From Terriglobia bacterium (GTDB taxonomy: Bacteria; Acidobacteriota; Terriglobia; Acidiferrales; UBA7541): a stretch of DNA of 64,000 nucleotides. The notes beneath the pieces are model-generated. The model was not told where the DNA came from. It saw only the letters and a program-made list of their open reading frames with translations, and did not search any database. The position numbers were made by a program, and so were the translations under genes. This document shows positions 1 to 9,537 of this stretch, piece by piece (position 1 is the stretch's first letter; every line of letters starts with the position of its first letter). The stretch lies in the NCBI GenBank assembly GCA_020072805.1, contig JAIQGC010000027.1:1-64000 (forward strand), given 5' to 3'.

Positions 1-343
1 GGGACTTGCGCTCTACACCGCCGAATTCCTGCTGCGGTCATTGTGACTTTTAGATCACTGGGATCGTTTTACGTGTTGAGACCTATTGTCCGATTCGATG
101 GCAGCCGCTTGAATGATGGAATCGGCGTCATAGCTCTCCAGGAATTGTTGCATTGCGAAACGAATTGCGTGAGAGCCGCGTTTCCCAAACCTGACTAATG
201 CCGGCCCAATGAGGCTTGGCTGTGACGAGGAAATACGATGCCCGCTACCGCCGAGAGGCTGCGCCCGCCGTCAAGAACCCTGATGTTTCTGGAAGGCCGG
301 GCGATCCACGAGCTTGGCGCGTTCATCGGCGCCTTGCCGCTGC

Positions 344-742
344 TCAGTCTGGCGCCGAAGGGTGACGGGCATCCAGTGCTGGTGCAGCCGATTTCCCCGC
401 ATGCAGCAGCGCTCCCGTCCCCGGCTCCGCGGCGCCGGAGATGGCCGGCTCGGCCGGGCCGGCGGCGAGCATCTCGACATTTTCGAAATCGAAGGAGGAA
501 ATCTCCTGCATCTTGCCGTCTTCCAGAAGAGTGAAATCTTCCTTCTTCAAATCGCGGACGAGATTCCCGTTTTTATCGCGCGCCACCACGTTGACCAGGA
601 CCAGTTCGGTGGTGGCCCGCAGCCGGACCGGGCTGGCGTAGGGCTGCTCCGCCTGCTGTGCAGCGGCGCGCGGCGCGGTTTGCAGAAGCAGGCCGCCCGC
701 GGCGAACAGTAAAGTCAGTCTTTTCCATCTGCCCATGTCCAT
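344..742 (-). CDS. VWFA-related domain protein, N-terminal part only (apparently truncated)
   Basis: Signal peptide followed by 'TTELVLVNVVARDKNGNLVRDLKKEDFTLLEDGKMQEISSFDFENVE', typical N-terminus of acidobacterial VWFA-related proteins; ORF stops before any VWA domain. Confidence 0.6.
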   Translation of the reverse strand: MDMGRWKRLTLLFAAGGLLLQTAPRAAAQQAEQPYASPVRLRATTELVLVNVVARDKNGNLVRDLKKEDFTLLEDGKMQEISSFDFENVEMLAAGPAEPAISGAAEPGTGALLHAGKSAAPALDARHPSAPD

Positions 743-748
743 GATTCC

Positions 749-3700
749 TCAGAAGCGCAAACGCGCCTGCAACGTGATGCGGCGCATGTCGCCGGTTCCC
801 GTGACTTCGCCGTACGTGAGGGAATTTACGGCTGTGTTGAGAGCAGTGAAGCGCACGGCGTTAAAAACGTTATTGGCGGTAATGCGCAATTCCAGCGCGC
901 GGGATTCCTTGAAGGGAATGGTGCGGCTCATGCTCATGTTGATGACCCATTGTCCGGGCCCCTCGATGCTGTTGCGCGCGGCATCGCCGAAGCTTGAACC
1001 GCCGGAGTTTACGCACGTGGCGCTAGGAGCGCAAAACGCCGCCGTGTTGAACCATTCGAGCGTCGTCGGATTGCCGGTCGAGAGCGGCTGCCCGGCCACG
1101 CGATTGGCGCGCAGCGAGCCGCTTGCGCCGCGGGAAATGTCGGCGCCACCGCCGAGAACGCGCGGCGTGAAATAGGCGCCAGAGCCGGCGGTGAAGTCGC
1201 CGTTCCATTGCCAGCCGGAAATGAGTTTGCGTTGAAAACCTTTCTGCGCGAAGCGGTGGGTTTCGCCCAGGGGAAGCTCGTAGCTCCAGTTTCCGGTGAA
1301 CTTGTGCGTCTGGTCGAAACTCGAATGCCCGCGGTCGGCGGAGATGTTGGAAGGATCCTGCGCCACGACGCTTCCCCCGCCGCCGATCGAAGAGGCGTTG
1401 TCCAGTGATTTCGAAAAGACATACTGCGCGCTCAGTCCGATCCCATGCGCCATCCGCTTGCGCACCCGAATGGAAGCGGCGTGCAGAATCGAATTGCCTT
1501 CGGAGGATTCGTAGAGAAAGGGCTGGCCGCCGGCGATGGCCAGCGCGCGCTGCGTGTCCAGGCGCGTTCCTTTCGCTCCGTTGTAGCCCGCGCTCAGGAT
1601 CACTCCGCCGCGCAATTCGCGCTGCACGTCGAGATTCCAGATCTGCGCGTACCCCAGCCGGTAGTCGGGGGCCACGCCGAAATTGTTGGTGACTGTGCTG
1701 CCTGCTGCCGCTGGAAAGCCGTTCACCAGCGTCAGCGGCGTCCCGCCGGTGAGCCCGGTGACGTCAGTGACGTTCGTGGCGGTATTGGCGAAGGGCGGCT
1801 GGAAAGCGAAGTTCTGAATCAGCACACCGTATTGCGCAAGGTTGTAGTTGATCCCGTATCCGGCGCGCACCACGGTCTTTTTGTCCGGACGCCAGGCGAT
1901 GCCCACGCGCGGCGCGAAATTGTTGCGGTCGGGCCGCACCAGGGAAGCCGGAAATGTTCCGCTGTAGGGGCCGGTTTGTCCGGGCAGCACGGGAGCGGCC
2001 GCGCTGAATCCCGCCGCCACGTCCAGATTGGCGATGCGATTTTGCGCTTCGGTGTACGGGCCGGTGTATTCGTAGCGCAAGCCGAGATTGAAGGAGAGAT
2101 TGGGGCGGAAGCGCCAGTCGTCCTGCGAAAACAGGTTGAACGCGTTGGCGCGGAAATTGTAGGAACTCGCGCCGAACTGCAGCGAGGTCTGCTGCGGAAA
2201 GCCCAGCAGGAAGTCGGCGAAGTCATCGCCCGTGCCCGGCAGGGGCTGCGTGCCCCCCGGCGCATATTGCGATGTGGCGAAGCCCGTGAAAACAAATTTG
2301 CCCTCGGCGTTTCTGGCCGAGCGGAAACTTTGCAGGATGCGCCGGTAGTCACCGCCGAAACGCAGGTTGTGTTTTCCGCGATTCCAGGAAACCGTATCGG
2401 AGAGCGTGTAGGTCTGGTCCAGTTCGCGGCGCGGCGTGGGATCGCTGAGGCCGGCAAAGGACGTGAAACTGATTCCCGGCAGGCCCCAGTCGAAGGGATC
2501 GCTGGAAATTCCGGTGATGCCCGCGCCGCCCGGTCCGGCGGTATCAACGAAGTTGGAATAAAGATTGGTGACGGAAACGTGGTAGTGGTTGTAATTGACG
2601 CGGAACATATTCGTCGCGCGCCCCTTGCCGTAGACCCATCCGGCGCTGGCGTTGAGGCCCTGCGTCCCCGTGCCCCCGGCCAGCGAAGGAAATGGATTGA
2701 CGATGTCGCTCGAATTGCGCGACCAGTTCAGCCCCATATTGATGTTGTTGCGTGCACCTCGCCCGCCGCCTCCTCCAAAGGGACCGAAGCCGGGTCCGCC
2801 ACCCGCGCCGAAGTTGTGCACGATGCGCAGGTTGAGCGCATCCGAATTGCTGGCCGATGAAGTGACATAGTGAACATTCTGGCCGGAAGCGCTGGCGGCC
2901 ATGTTCGGCAGCGGAATGTATTGCAGAAGAGAATTCGCGGCCGGACTGATCAGTGCGGGATCAATCTGATTGAGCACGCCATTGAACTGGTAGGGCAGGC
3001 CGGTTTGCGGATCAAAAATCTGGACGGGCAGGCCGCTGCGGTAGGCGGAATTGGAAAAATCCCCGCCGCGTTCGCTGGCCGTCGGCACGGTGGAAAAGAC
3101 ATCATAGGGAGCGCTGCCGCGCTGCCCGTTCCACCCCGCGAAGAAAAACCATTTCCCGCCTCCGTCGAAAATCCCCGGAATGCGCAGCGGGCCTCCCACG
3201 TTGGCCCCGAAGCGCCCCTGGTTGTATCCCGGTTTCTCCGCGGGTATTCCGGTGAGCGAATAGGAGCGCGCGTCCAGCGCCGCATTGTCGTTGGAAAAAT
3301 AGAGCACGCCGTGCGGTTGATTGATGTTGAGGCCGCGCCGCATGCCTCCCATGCCTATCATGCCGGGTCCGCCCCCGTGGCCTCCCCCTCCGCCTCCCGG
3401 GCCGCCGCCTTCCCGCTGCATGCGCTCGCGAAACTCCCGCATGCGCTCCTGCATCTCTTCCTCGCTGCCGCCGCCAAACTCCTGCGTCTGTCCCTGCGCG
3501 CCGCTCACGCTGACGGATTCCGTTGGCGCATCCACTCCCGCTCCATTCAAGGGCAAACTCGCCAGGTCGCCGTTGCCCGGTCCGCCGCCCATCGAGGAGA
3601 GCGAACTGTCCAGCGCCAGGCTCTGAAAGCCGCGCCCCATCGCCGCCAGCGCAGCGTTGCCGCCGGCGGTCTGTTGCTGCTGGCGGGAAGCCAATAGCAG

Positions 3701-4096
3701 TTCGGCATCCACTTTCGCGGAAAGATTTTCCGGGTTGAGCACCACCTCCTGCGTGAACGTGGCGAATCCCATGAACTCGATGCGCACCACGTAGCGTCCC
3801 CGCGCCATGCCCCGCAATTCAAACTTGCCCTCGGCGTTGGTGACCGCCGCAAACTTTTTCCCGGTCAGCGTGTTGGCGGCGCTGACGGTCGCGCCGGGCA
3901 GCGGCGTTTTCCCGCTTCGCGCCGCCCCGCTGATTTCGTAGCTCGCGGCGGCAGCCTGCCCGGCGTCCGCTGCGGCCGCAACCGCCGGCAGGGGAGTTTC
4001 CTGCGCCCGCACGCTCGCGCCCAGCAGCACCGCGCCGAGAGGAAGCAAGAGAACACCATGAGAAATACACTTCAAGTCATCGGCTCCGTGAGTCAA
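749..4096 (-). CDS. TonB-dependent receptor, Oar-like, with N-terminal carboxypeptidase regulatory-like domain
   Basis: Signal peptide, 'YEISGAARSGKTPLPGATVSAANTLTGKKFAAVTNAEGKFELRGMARGRYVVRIEFMGF' CarboxypepD_reg-like domain, long beta-barrel ending in 'RITLQARLRF'; start is TTG (4096 or 4075). Confidence 0.9.
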   Translation of the reverse strand: MTHGADDLKCISHGVLLLPLGAVLLGASVRAQETPLPAVAAAADAGQAAAASYEISGAARSGKTPLPGATVSAANTLTGKKFAAVTNAEGKFELRGMARGRYVVRIEFMGFATFTQEVVLNPENLSAKVDAELLLASRQQQQTAGGNAALAAMGRGFQSLALDSSLSSMGGGPGNGDLASLPLNGAGVDAPTESVSVSGAQGQTQEFGGGSEEEMQERMREFRERMQREGGGPGGGGGGHGGGPGMIGMGGMRRGLNINQPHGVLYFSNDNAALDARSYSLTGIPAEKPGYNQGRFGANVGGPLRIPGIFDGGGKWFFFAGWNGQRGSAPYDVFSTVPTASERGGDFSNSAYRSGLPVQIFDPQTGLPYQFNGVLNQIDPALISPAANSLLQYIPLPNMAASASGQNVHYVTSSASNSDALNLRIVHNFGAGGGPGFGPFGGGGGRGARNNINMGLNWSRNSSDIVNPFPSLAGGTGTQGLNASAGWVYGKGRATNMFRVNYNHYHVSVTNLYSNFVDTAGPGGAGITGISSDPFDWGLPGISFTSFAGLSDPTPRRELDQTYTLSDTVSWNRGKHNLRFGGDYRRILQSFRSARNAEGKFVFTGFATSQYAPGGTQPLPGTGDDFADFLLGFPQQTSLQFGASSYNFRANAFNLFSQDDWRFRPNLSFNLGLRYEYTGPYTEAQNRIANLDVAAGFSAAAPVLPGQTGPYSGTFPASLVRPDRNNFAPRVGIAWRPDKKTVVRAGYGINYNLAQYGVLIQNFAFQPPFANTATNVTDVTGLTGGTPLTLVNGFPAAAGSTVTNNFGVAPDYRLGYAQIWNLDVQRELRGGVILSAGYNGAKGTRLDTQRALAIAGGQPFLYESSEGNSILHAASIRVRKRMAHGIGLSAQYVFSKSLDNASSIGGGGSVVAQDPSNISADRGHSSFDQTHKFTGNWSYELPLGETHRFAQKGFQRKLISGWQWNGDFTAGSGAYFTPRVLGGGADISRGASGSLRANRVAGQPLSTGNPTTLEWFNTAAFCAPSATCVNSGGSSFGDAARNSIEGPGQWVINMSMSRTIPFKESRALELRITANNVFNAVRFTALNTAVNSLTYGEVTGTGDMRRITLQARLRF

Positions 4097-4867
4097 TTAT
4101 TGTTTCGGTGGATCGCTCTTAGCGGGTGCGGAAGGCTCTTTCCCGGAAAAATCTTTTCCCCGGCGCATCTCTTGCATGCGCCTCCATTCCTCCGCGGAAA
4201 AGACCGCGACGTTCTTCGGCGCGGAAACATTGTTCTGGACGGCCCCGCGCGCCATCAGGTGATCGCCCGGCTGAATGTCTGCCATCGTAATGCTTTCTCT
4301 CCCCCGGCGCAGCGATGTTTCTTCGCTCAGCTCCAGCGTCTGCGTCACGCCGTCCGGCCGCAGCACCGTTATCCTCGGTGCGTCCACCGACTTCACCTCG
4401 CCGGCCACAAAGTCCTTGCCCATCTCCCCGAACATCCCGCCGCCGAATCCCCGGCCGCCTCCCTGCGGCCCGCCACCGCCGCCGCTGCGCCCGCCGATCA
4501 GCACGGCGGTCAGGCTATGCGCCGCGTCTTCCTCGGCGCGCACGAAGACCATGTCTCCCACCCTGAAATCGGCCAGTTTGGCGGGTTGCCGGTCCTTGCG
4601 AAATTCCGTCTTCCCGGTGATCTTCAGGGACGCGCTCGTGCCGTTCGGCTTGCTCAGTTCCAGAGATTCGCCGCTAATCGCCGTGATCTTCCCGAATAAG
4701 GGCTGTCCTCGTTCCTCGCCCCGGCCCGTTCGCTCCTGCTTTTGGCCAGCCGGAGACGCTCCTTGTTCCCGGCTCTGCTCCGGTGTGGCCGCCGGAGCCT
4801 GCGCCTGCGCGGCCGTTCCCGCGAATAAGAGCACGAAGCTAAACGATAAGATTTGTCTTGCGCGCAT
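4097..4867 (-). CDS. DUF5666-like secreted protein with glycine-rich insert
   Basis: Signal peptide; repeated small beta domains 'LFGKITAISGESLELSKPNGTSASLKITGKTEFRKD' and 'VAGEVKSVDAPRITVLRPDGVTQTLELSEET'. Confidence 0.65.
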   Translation of the reverse strand: MRARQILSFSFVLLFAGTAAQAQAPAATPEQSREQGASPAGQKQERTGRGEERGQPLFGKITAISGESLELSKPNGTSASLKITGKTEFRKDRQPAKLADFRVGDMVFVRAEEDAAHSLTAVLIGGRSGGGGGPQGGGRGFGGGMFGEMGKDFVAGEVKSVDAPRITVLRPDGVTQTLELSEETSLRRGRESITMADIQPGDHLMARGAVQNNVSAPKNVAVFSAEEWRRMQEMRRGKDFSGKEPSAPAKSDPPKQ

Positions 4868-5015
4868 CACTGAACTTCCTTTCTCCATCCGGCTGCCCAT
4901 TCCATTCGGACGTAATCGCCGTCGCTAAAGTTACCCCAATCAGCAGGCTCCCCCGGGCGAAGCAACCCCGCCTCAGGTACTTCCTCAAAACTCGCCGAAA
5001 AGTTCCCGCGATCGA

Positions 5016-6425
5016 TTGCCCGCTGCCTCCCTCCTCTTTCCGCGCAAACCGGGCCGGCATTGGAGACTTTCTCTCCCATGCGCTACTATCAGAAAGAACC
5101 AGGAGCGTGCATTGTCCTTTCAGCAGAGTTCCCCGGGGGGCGAAACTTCTCCCGCATCCACGAATGGCCAGCACGGCCGCGCCGCTTTCTTCTTCATCAT
5201 CATCACCGTCGCGCTGGATTTCCTGGCCTTCGGCATCATCGCTCCGGTGCTTCCCAAGCTGGTCGTGCAGTTTGAAGGCGGGCGCATCGCCAGCGCCGCT
5301 TCCATCGTCGGCTATTTCGGCTTTGCCTGGGCCGCCATGCAGTTCCTGTTTTCTCCGCTCATCGGCGCCTGGTCGGACCGTTTCGGCCGCCGCCCCATCA
5401 TCCTGCTTTCCTGCGCCGGCCTCGGCATCGACTATGTCTTCATGGCCCTGGCTCCTTCGCTGCGCTGGCTCTTCGTCGGCCGCCTCATCTCCGGCGTCAC
5501 CACCTCCAATGTTTCCACGGCTTACGCCTATATCACCGACGTCACTCCGCCCGAAGGCCGCGCCAAAAAATTCGGCTTGCTGGGCGCCGCCTTCGGCATC
5601 GGATTCGTGATCGGTCCGGCGCTGGGCGGTCTGCTCGGCGCGCACAATCTCCGCTATCCCTTCTGGGCCGCCGCGGCGCTCAGCCTGGCCAACGCCCTCT
5701 ACGGATTTTTCATCCTCCCGGAATCTCTGCCCGCGGAAAAGCGCGCCAAGAGCGCCTGGCACCTGGCCAACCCCCTCGGCTCGCTCACTCTTCTGCGCTC
5801 CCATCCCGAACTGGGCAGCCTGGCACTGGTGATTTTTCTCCATAATCTCGCGCACCAGTCTCTCCCCAGCGTTTTTGTTCTCTATACCGACTATCGCTAT
5901 GGCTGGGACGCCCGCACCGTCGGTCTGGCTCTCGCCGTCATCGGCGTCTTTACCGCCATCGTTTCCGGCGGCCTCGTCGGCGTGGTCATCAAGCGCCTCG
6001 GCGAGCGCCGCGGCCTGCTCTATGGCCTCTCCTTCGGATTGATCGGATTCCTCGGTTTTGCTGGAGCTTCGCGCGGGCGCATGCTCTTCCTCGCCGCTCC
6101 GCTCATCGCCCTGTGGGCCGTTTCCGGTCCCGCCTTGCAATCCCTCATGTCCCGCCGCGTGGACGCTTCCGCCCAGGGCAAACTCCAGGGCGCCATCAGC
6201 AGCCTCCGCGCCATCACCGGCCTCGTGGGTCCGCTTCTCTTTACCCAGGTTTTCGCTTTCTCCATCGCGCCCAAGCTCTCCGTTCATCTTCCTGGCGCTC
6301 CGTACATCCTTGCCGGCCTGCTCCTCTTCATCGGCATGATGATCGCGGTTTTCGCCACGCGCTCCGCCGCCGCGCCTGCCGAGCAGGCTGCCGCTGCTTC
6401 CTTCGATTCCGTAAATGTAGATTAG
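5016..6425 (+). CDS. MFS transporter, TetA/TCR-like (true start probably further downstream)
   Basis: '[17 protein letters not shown]...[16 protein letters not shown]' MFS signature and 12-TM hydrophobic profile. Confidence 0.9.
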   Translation: MPAASLLFPRKPGRHWRLSLPCATIRKNQERALSFQQSSPGGETSPASTNGQHGRAAFFFIIITVALDFLAFGIIAPVLPKLVVQFEGGRIASAASIVGYFGFAWAAMQFLFSPLIGAWSDRFGRRPIILLSCAGLGIDYVFMALAPSLRWLFVGRLISGVTTSNVSTAYAYITDVTPPEGRAKKFGLLGAAFGIGFVIGPALGGLLGAHNLRYPFWAAAALSLANALYGFFILPESLPAEKRAKSAWHLANPLGSLTLLRSHPELGSLALVIFLHNLAHQSLPSVFVLYTDYRYGWDARTVGLALAVIGVFTAIVSGGLVGVVIKRLGERRGLLYGLSFGLIGFLGFAGASRGRMLFLAAPLIALWAVSGPALQSLMSRRVDASAQGKLQGAISSLRAITGLVGPLLFTQVFAFSIAPKLSVHLPGAPYILAGLLLFIGMMIAVFATRSAAAPAEQAAAASFDSVNVD

Positions 6426-6471
6426 GAAGAATCCAGCGCGGCCGCACACAAGGGAAAGGTTCCCCGCCGGC

Positions 6472-7335
6472 TCAGTCTCCCGGTCCTGCGCCCGCCTTCC
6501 ATTCCACGCGCTGCACGTCCACCAGGGGAATGGACTGCTTCTGAAATTCCATCTGTATCCGCCGCCGCAGTTCCCGCGCCACTTCGTCCTGCCGCATCGG
6601 CGCCGTGCGCACCTGCAAGCGCACCGTGCAGCCCGTGCGTTCGTAGGATTGCACCCCCAGAACGCGCGGCCCATCCACCAGCGCCGGCGCCCACACCGGG
6701 TCCGCGCGGAGCCCCCCCGCCGCCGTTTCGAAAGCCGCCAGCGCTTTTTCAATCGGATATTCCGCGGCCAGCCCCACATCCACGAATGCCTGCGACCAGT
6801 CCCGGTTCAAATTGCAGACCACCCGCAACTCCCCATTCGAAATCGTGACCAGCCCTCCGGAAAGATCCCGCAGCACCGTTCGCCGCAGCGTCAGATGTTC
6901 CACCCGCCCCACAATCGTCCCGAACTGGATGGTGTCCCCGACGATAAACTGATCCTCCATGACGATGGTGAATCCGCTGATGATATCCCGCACCGTGTTC
7001 TGCGCCCCGAATCCCAGCGCCAGGCTGGCCAGCCCCGCAATCGCCGCCACCGGCGTCACGTTGATGCCGAACTCCGGCAAGGCCATCAGCAGCGCCGCCG
7101 CCCACACCAGCTTGCTCCCCGTGCTGTAGGCCACCGCCGCCAGCGTGCGCGTCTGCTGCTCCCGCAATTGCGCGCTGCGCGCCGCAGAACCGGCTGGCTT
7201 GATGATCAGATTCGTCGTCAGCCGCAGCAGCCGGTTCAGCAGCAGCGCCACCAGAACAACGCCCGCCAGGTGCAGCGCATTGGCCACCTTGAATTCCGCC
7301 CAGGATAAAAATTGTTGGGACATCGTGGTATTCAT
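6472..7335 (-). CDS. Mechanosensitive ion channel (MscS family)
   Basis: 'GLASLALGFGAQNTVRDIISGFTIVMEDQFIVGDTIQFGTIVGRVEHLTLRRTVLRD' MscS core. Confidence 0.93.
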   Translation of the reverse strand: MNTTMSQQFLSWAEFKVANALHLAGVVLVALLLNRLLRLTTNLIIKPAGSAARSAQLREQQTRTLAAVAYSTGSKLVWAAALLMALPEFGINVTPVAAIAGLASLALGFGAQNTVRDIISGFTIVMEDQFIVGDTIQFGTIVGRVEHLTLRRTVLRDLSGGLVTISNGELRVVCNLNRDWSQAFVDVGLAAEYPIEKALAAFETAAGGLRADPVWAPALVDGPRVLGVQSYERTGCTVRLQVRTAPMRQDEVARELRRRIQMEFQKQSIPLVDVQRVEWKAGAGPGD

Positions 7336-7411
7336 CGGCAGGAATTGTATACCATTAAAAGCGGCAAGGGCCCCGGAATTCCCCGGCGATGGCTCCTTGG
7401 GGAGGTTGGCG

Positions 7412-7753
7412 ATGGCCAGTGACCGCAGACGTTTCCTGCAAGCCGTAACGGCCGCCAGCGCGGCGATGCTGGCCGCTTCGCCATTCCTGGCCGCGCAGAA
7501 TCCCGCCCAGCGGGCCGCCGACCCCGATGAACCTCCCGACCCCGGCCCTGCCGCCAAGGCCGCCAAAGCCGCTCTCGAGGAAAATCAGAAGGACATCCGT
7601 AAGAACGTGGAGCATCTTTTCCAGCTCGCTTCGGACCTCAAAAAGGAAGTGGAAAAAACCGATTCCACCGTCATCCTTTCCGTTAGTCTTCTGCGCAAAA
7701 CGGAAGAGATTGAAAAGCTGGCTCGCCAGATTCGAAATCGCGCCAAGGGCTGA
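7412..7753 (+). CDS. Hypothetical protein with Tat-like signal (DRRRFLQ)
   Basis: ATG MASDRRRFLQAVTAASAAMLAASPFLAAQ, helical C-terminus. Confidence 0.65.
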   Translation: MASDRRRFLQAVTAASAAMLAASPFLAAQNPAQRAADPDEPPDPGPAAKAAKAALEENQKDIRKNVEHLFQLASDLKKEVEKTDSTVILSVSLLRKTEEIEKLARQIRNRAKG

Positions 7754-7862
7754 ACTCTCCGCCAGCCTTTCCGCTTCGCCGCCCCGCCGCGCTCTCCTCT
7801 GGCACCGTGCCGCCCGAAAGGTTACAATAAAAGTCTGCGCGGCTCCTTTCGCCGCGCTTTGC

Positions 7863-7939
7863 GCGCCTGTAGCTCAGATGGATAGAGCGCTGGTCTCCGG
7901 AACCAGAGGTCGGAGGTTCGAACCCTCTCAGGCGCGCCA
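7863..7939 (+). tRNA. tRNA-Arg(CCG)
   Basis: Cloverleaf: gcgcctg/caggcgc acceptor, anticodon arm ctggt-ctccgga-accag (CCG), ttcgaac T-loop, encoded CCA. Confidence 0.96.
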
Positions 7940-8234
7940 CTTCATTGAGCAGTTTGTTTTCAACGACTTCCATCGATGCCCGTTCGTTCGTTTCGGGCAC
8001 AAATTCCACCCGCAGCCGCGAAGAAAAACGAGCAAGCTTCCAGTTGTCCGGTTAGCGCGTTATACGGGAGTTATTCCAATCATCAGCCAAAGCCTGTAGC
8101 GAGCTTCGGTTTTGGCTAGCTATTGAAACATAACGAGCGCAGGCCTAATCTGTTGCTAGATCCCTCGGGAGCGCAAATGCGAATCTCTGCTCACCTCCCC
8201 GTAGTTTCAATCGTTATCTCCCCGGAGAAAAACG

Positions 8235-8765
8235 ATGACGAAAACCACGCACCAAGAAACCAGGCAGAAGATAGAAATCGACTTCCTGTTCGTTGATCTC
8301 GACGTATGCCCACGGTGCAAGGGGACGGATGTGAATCTGGAGACAGCCCTCCAAACTGTCCGGAGCGTTTTGGAATCCGCGGGCGCGCAAGTGACGGTGC
8401 GTAAGATTCTCGTCGACACTGAAAACAAGGCGCGTGAACTGGGCTTTGTCTCCTCGCCCACCATCCGAGTCAATGGCCGGGACCTCGCGCTGGAACTACG
8501 CGAAAGCAGTTGCGCTTCCTGCAGTGAGGCCTGCGGCTGCGAGGGGAGTATTGATTGCCGAGTGTGGCTTTACCGGGGCAAAGAGCATACCGTCGCCCCG
8601 GTGCCGATGATCGTGGACGCGATTCTGGCCGCCGTGTATGGTGCGAAAGAGGATGTGCCGATGCCTCCGCGGGCGGAGGTGATCCCCGAGAATCTCAAGC
8701 GATTCTTTGCCGCAAAGGCGATGAAAGCGAACTCGTCCTGCTGCAGCGCGAAAGAACAGGCTTGA
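8235..8765 (+). CDS. DUF2703-like thioredoxin-fold protein
   Basis: 'VDLDVCPRCKGTDVNLETAL' CxxC and 'LGFVSSPTIRVNGRDL', Cys-rich centre and tail. Confidence 0.75.
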   Translation: MTKTTHQETRQKIEIDFLFVDLDVCPRCKGTDVNLETALQTVRSVLESAGAQVTVRKILVDTENKARELGFVSSPTIRVNGRDLALELRESSCASCSEACGCEGSIDCRVWLYRGKEHTVAPVPMIVDAILAAVYGAKEDVPMPPRAEVIPENLKRFFAAKAMKANSSCCSAKEQA

Positions 8766-8915
8766 CCACCATGCGGTCAACAGGGAGGGTTTGACGACTC
8801 GACCAATTAAGATCACCGCGCTAATCGGGACTTAGGCTCTCGTCGGTATCCTGTTCGAGATTAGTTCCGGTTTGCCGACGGCTCGGAAGTATTATAGGTC
8901 AAGGAGTAGAGAGCC

Positions 8916-9488
8916 GTGACCATGCGTCAACACAAGGTTCACACTCACCTTCGCACTCAACTGGGCCGAGCCGCAGTGCAGATCTTTGCCGCCAATGATC
9001 GCATGAACCATATTCTTATCGAACATCTTGACCCTGCCGCCTGGAGAGCCAAACCGCCCGGCAAGCTCCGCACCATTGCGGCGATCTTCACGCACATGCA
9101 CAATGTCCGCTGCAAGTGGGTCAGGCTTACAGCTCCGCACCTGAAGATTCCACCACAGCTCCACCGCGCGCACTGCACGCCGCGGCAGGCCCGCGCGGGA
9201 TTGGCCAAGAGCGCCGCTCGCTGCGCGGAGATGCTCGCCGAAGCACTCGGCGGTTGTGGGGGCCGCGTCGAGAAGTTTCGCAGAGACGGCTGGGCTTCGC
9301 CTTGGCCGGTGGGCCCGGAAATGCTGTGCTACATGCTTTCTCACGAAGCCCACCATCGCGGGCAGGTGTGCATGCTCGCGCATCAGCTCGGATTCCCGTT
9401 GCCGATCCGGGTGACGTCCGGGATCTGGAATTGGGAAAAGCTGTGGAAAGAGTGCGGGTCGCCTGGCGGCCCCGGCTACGATTCTTAA
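8916..9488 (+). CDS. DinB family protein
   Basis: Helical, spaced His motifs 'IFTHMHNVR' and 'LSHEAHHRGQVCMLAHQLG'. Confidence 0.75.
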   Translation: MTMRQHKVHTHLRTQLGRAAVQIFAANDRMNHILIEHLDPAAWRAKPPGKLRTIAAIFTHMHNVRCKWVRLTAPHLKIPPQLHRAHCTPRQARAGLAKSAARCAEMLAEALGGCGGRVEKFRRDGWASPWPVGPEMLCYMLSHEAHHRGQVCMLAHQLGFPLPIRVTSGIWNWEKLWKECGSPGGPGYDS

Positions 9489-9537
9489 GGAATCGCTCAA
9501 GGGCACAGGCCGCCCGGGGCAATCTTGCCCGGCTGGG

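Noticed and set aside
7863-8230. tRNA-Arg as an integration site for a mobile element
   Set aside because: No integrase gene and no duplicated tRNA 3' end recognised downstream; the following genes (DUF2703, DinB) look chromosomal.
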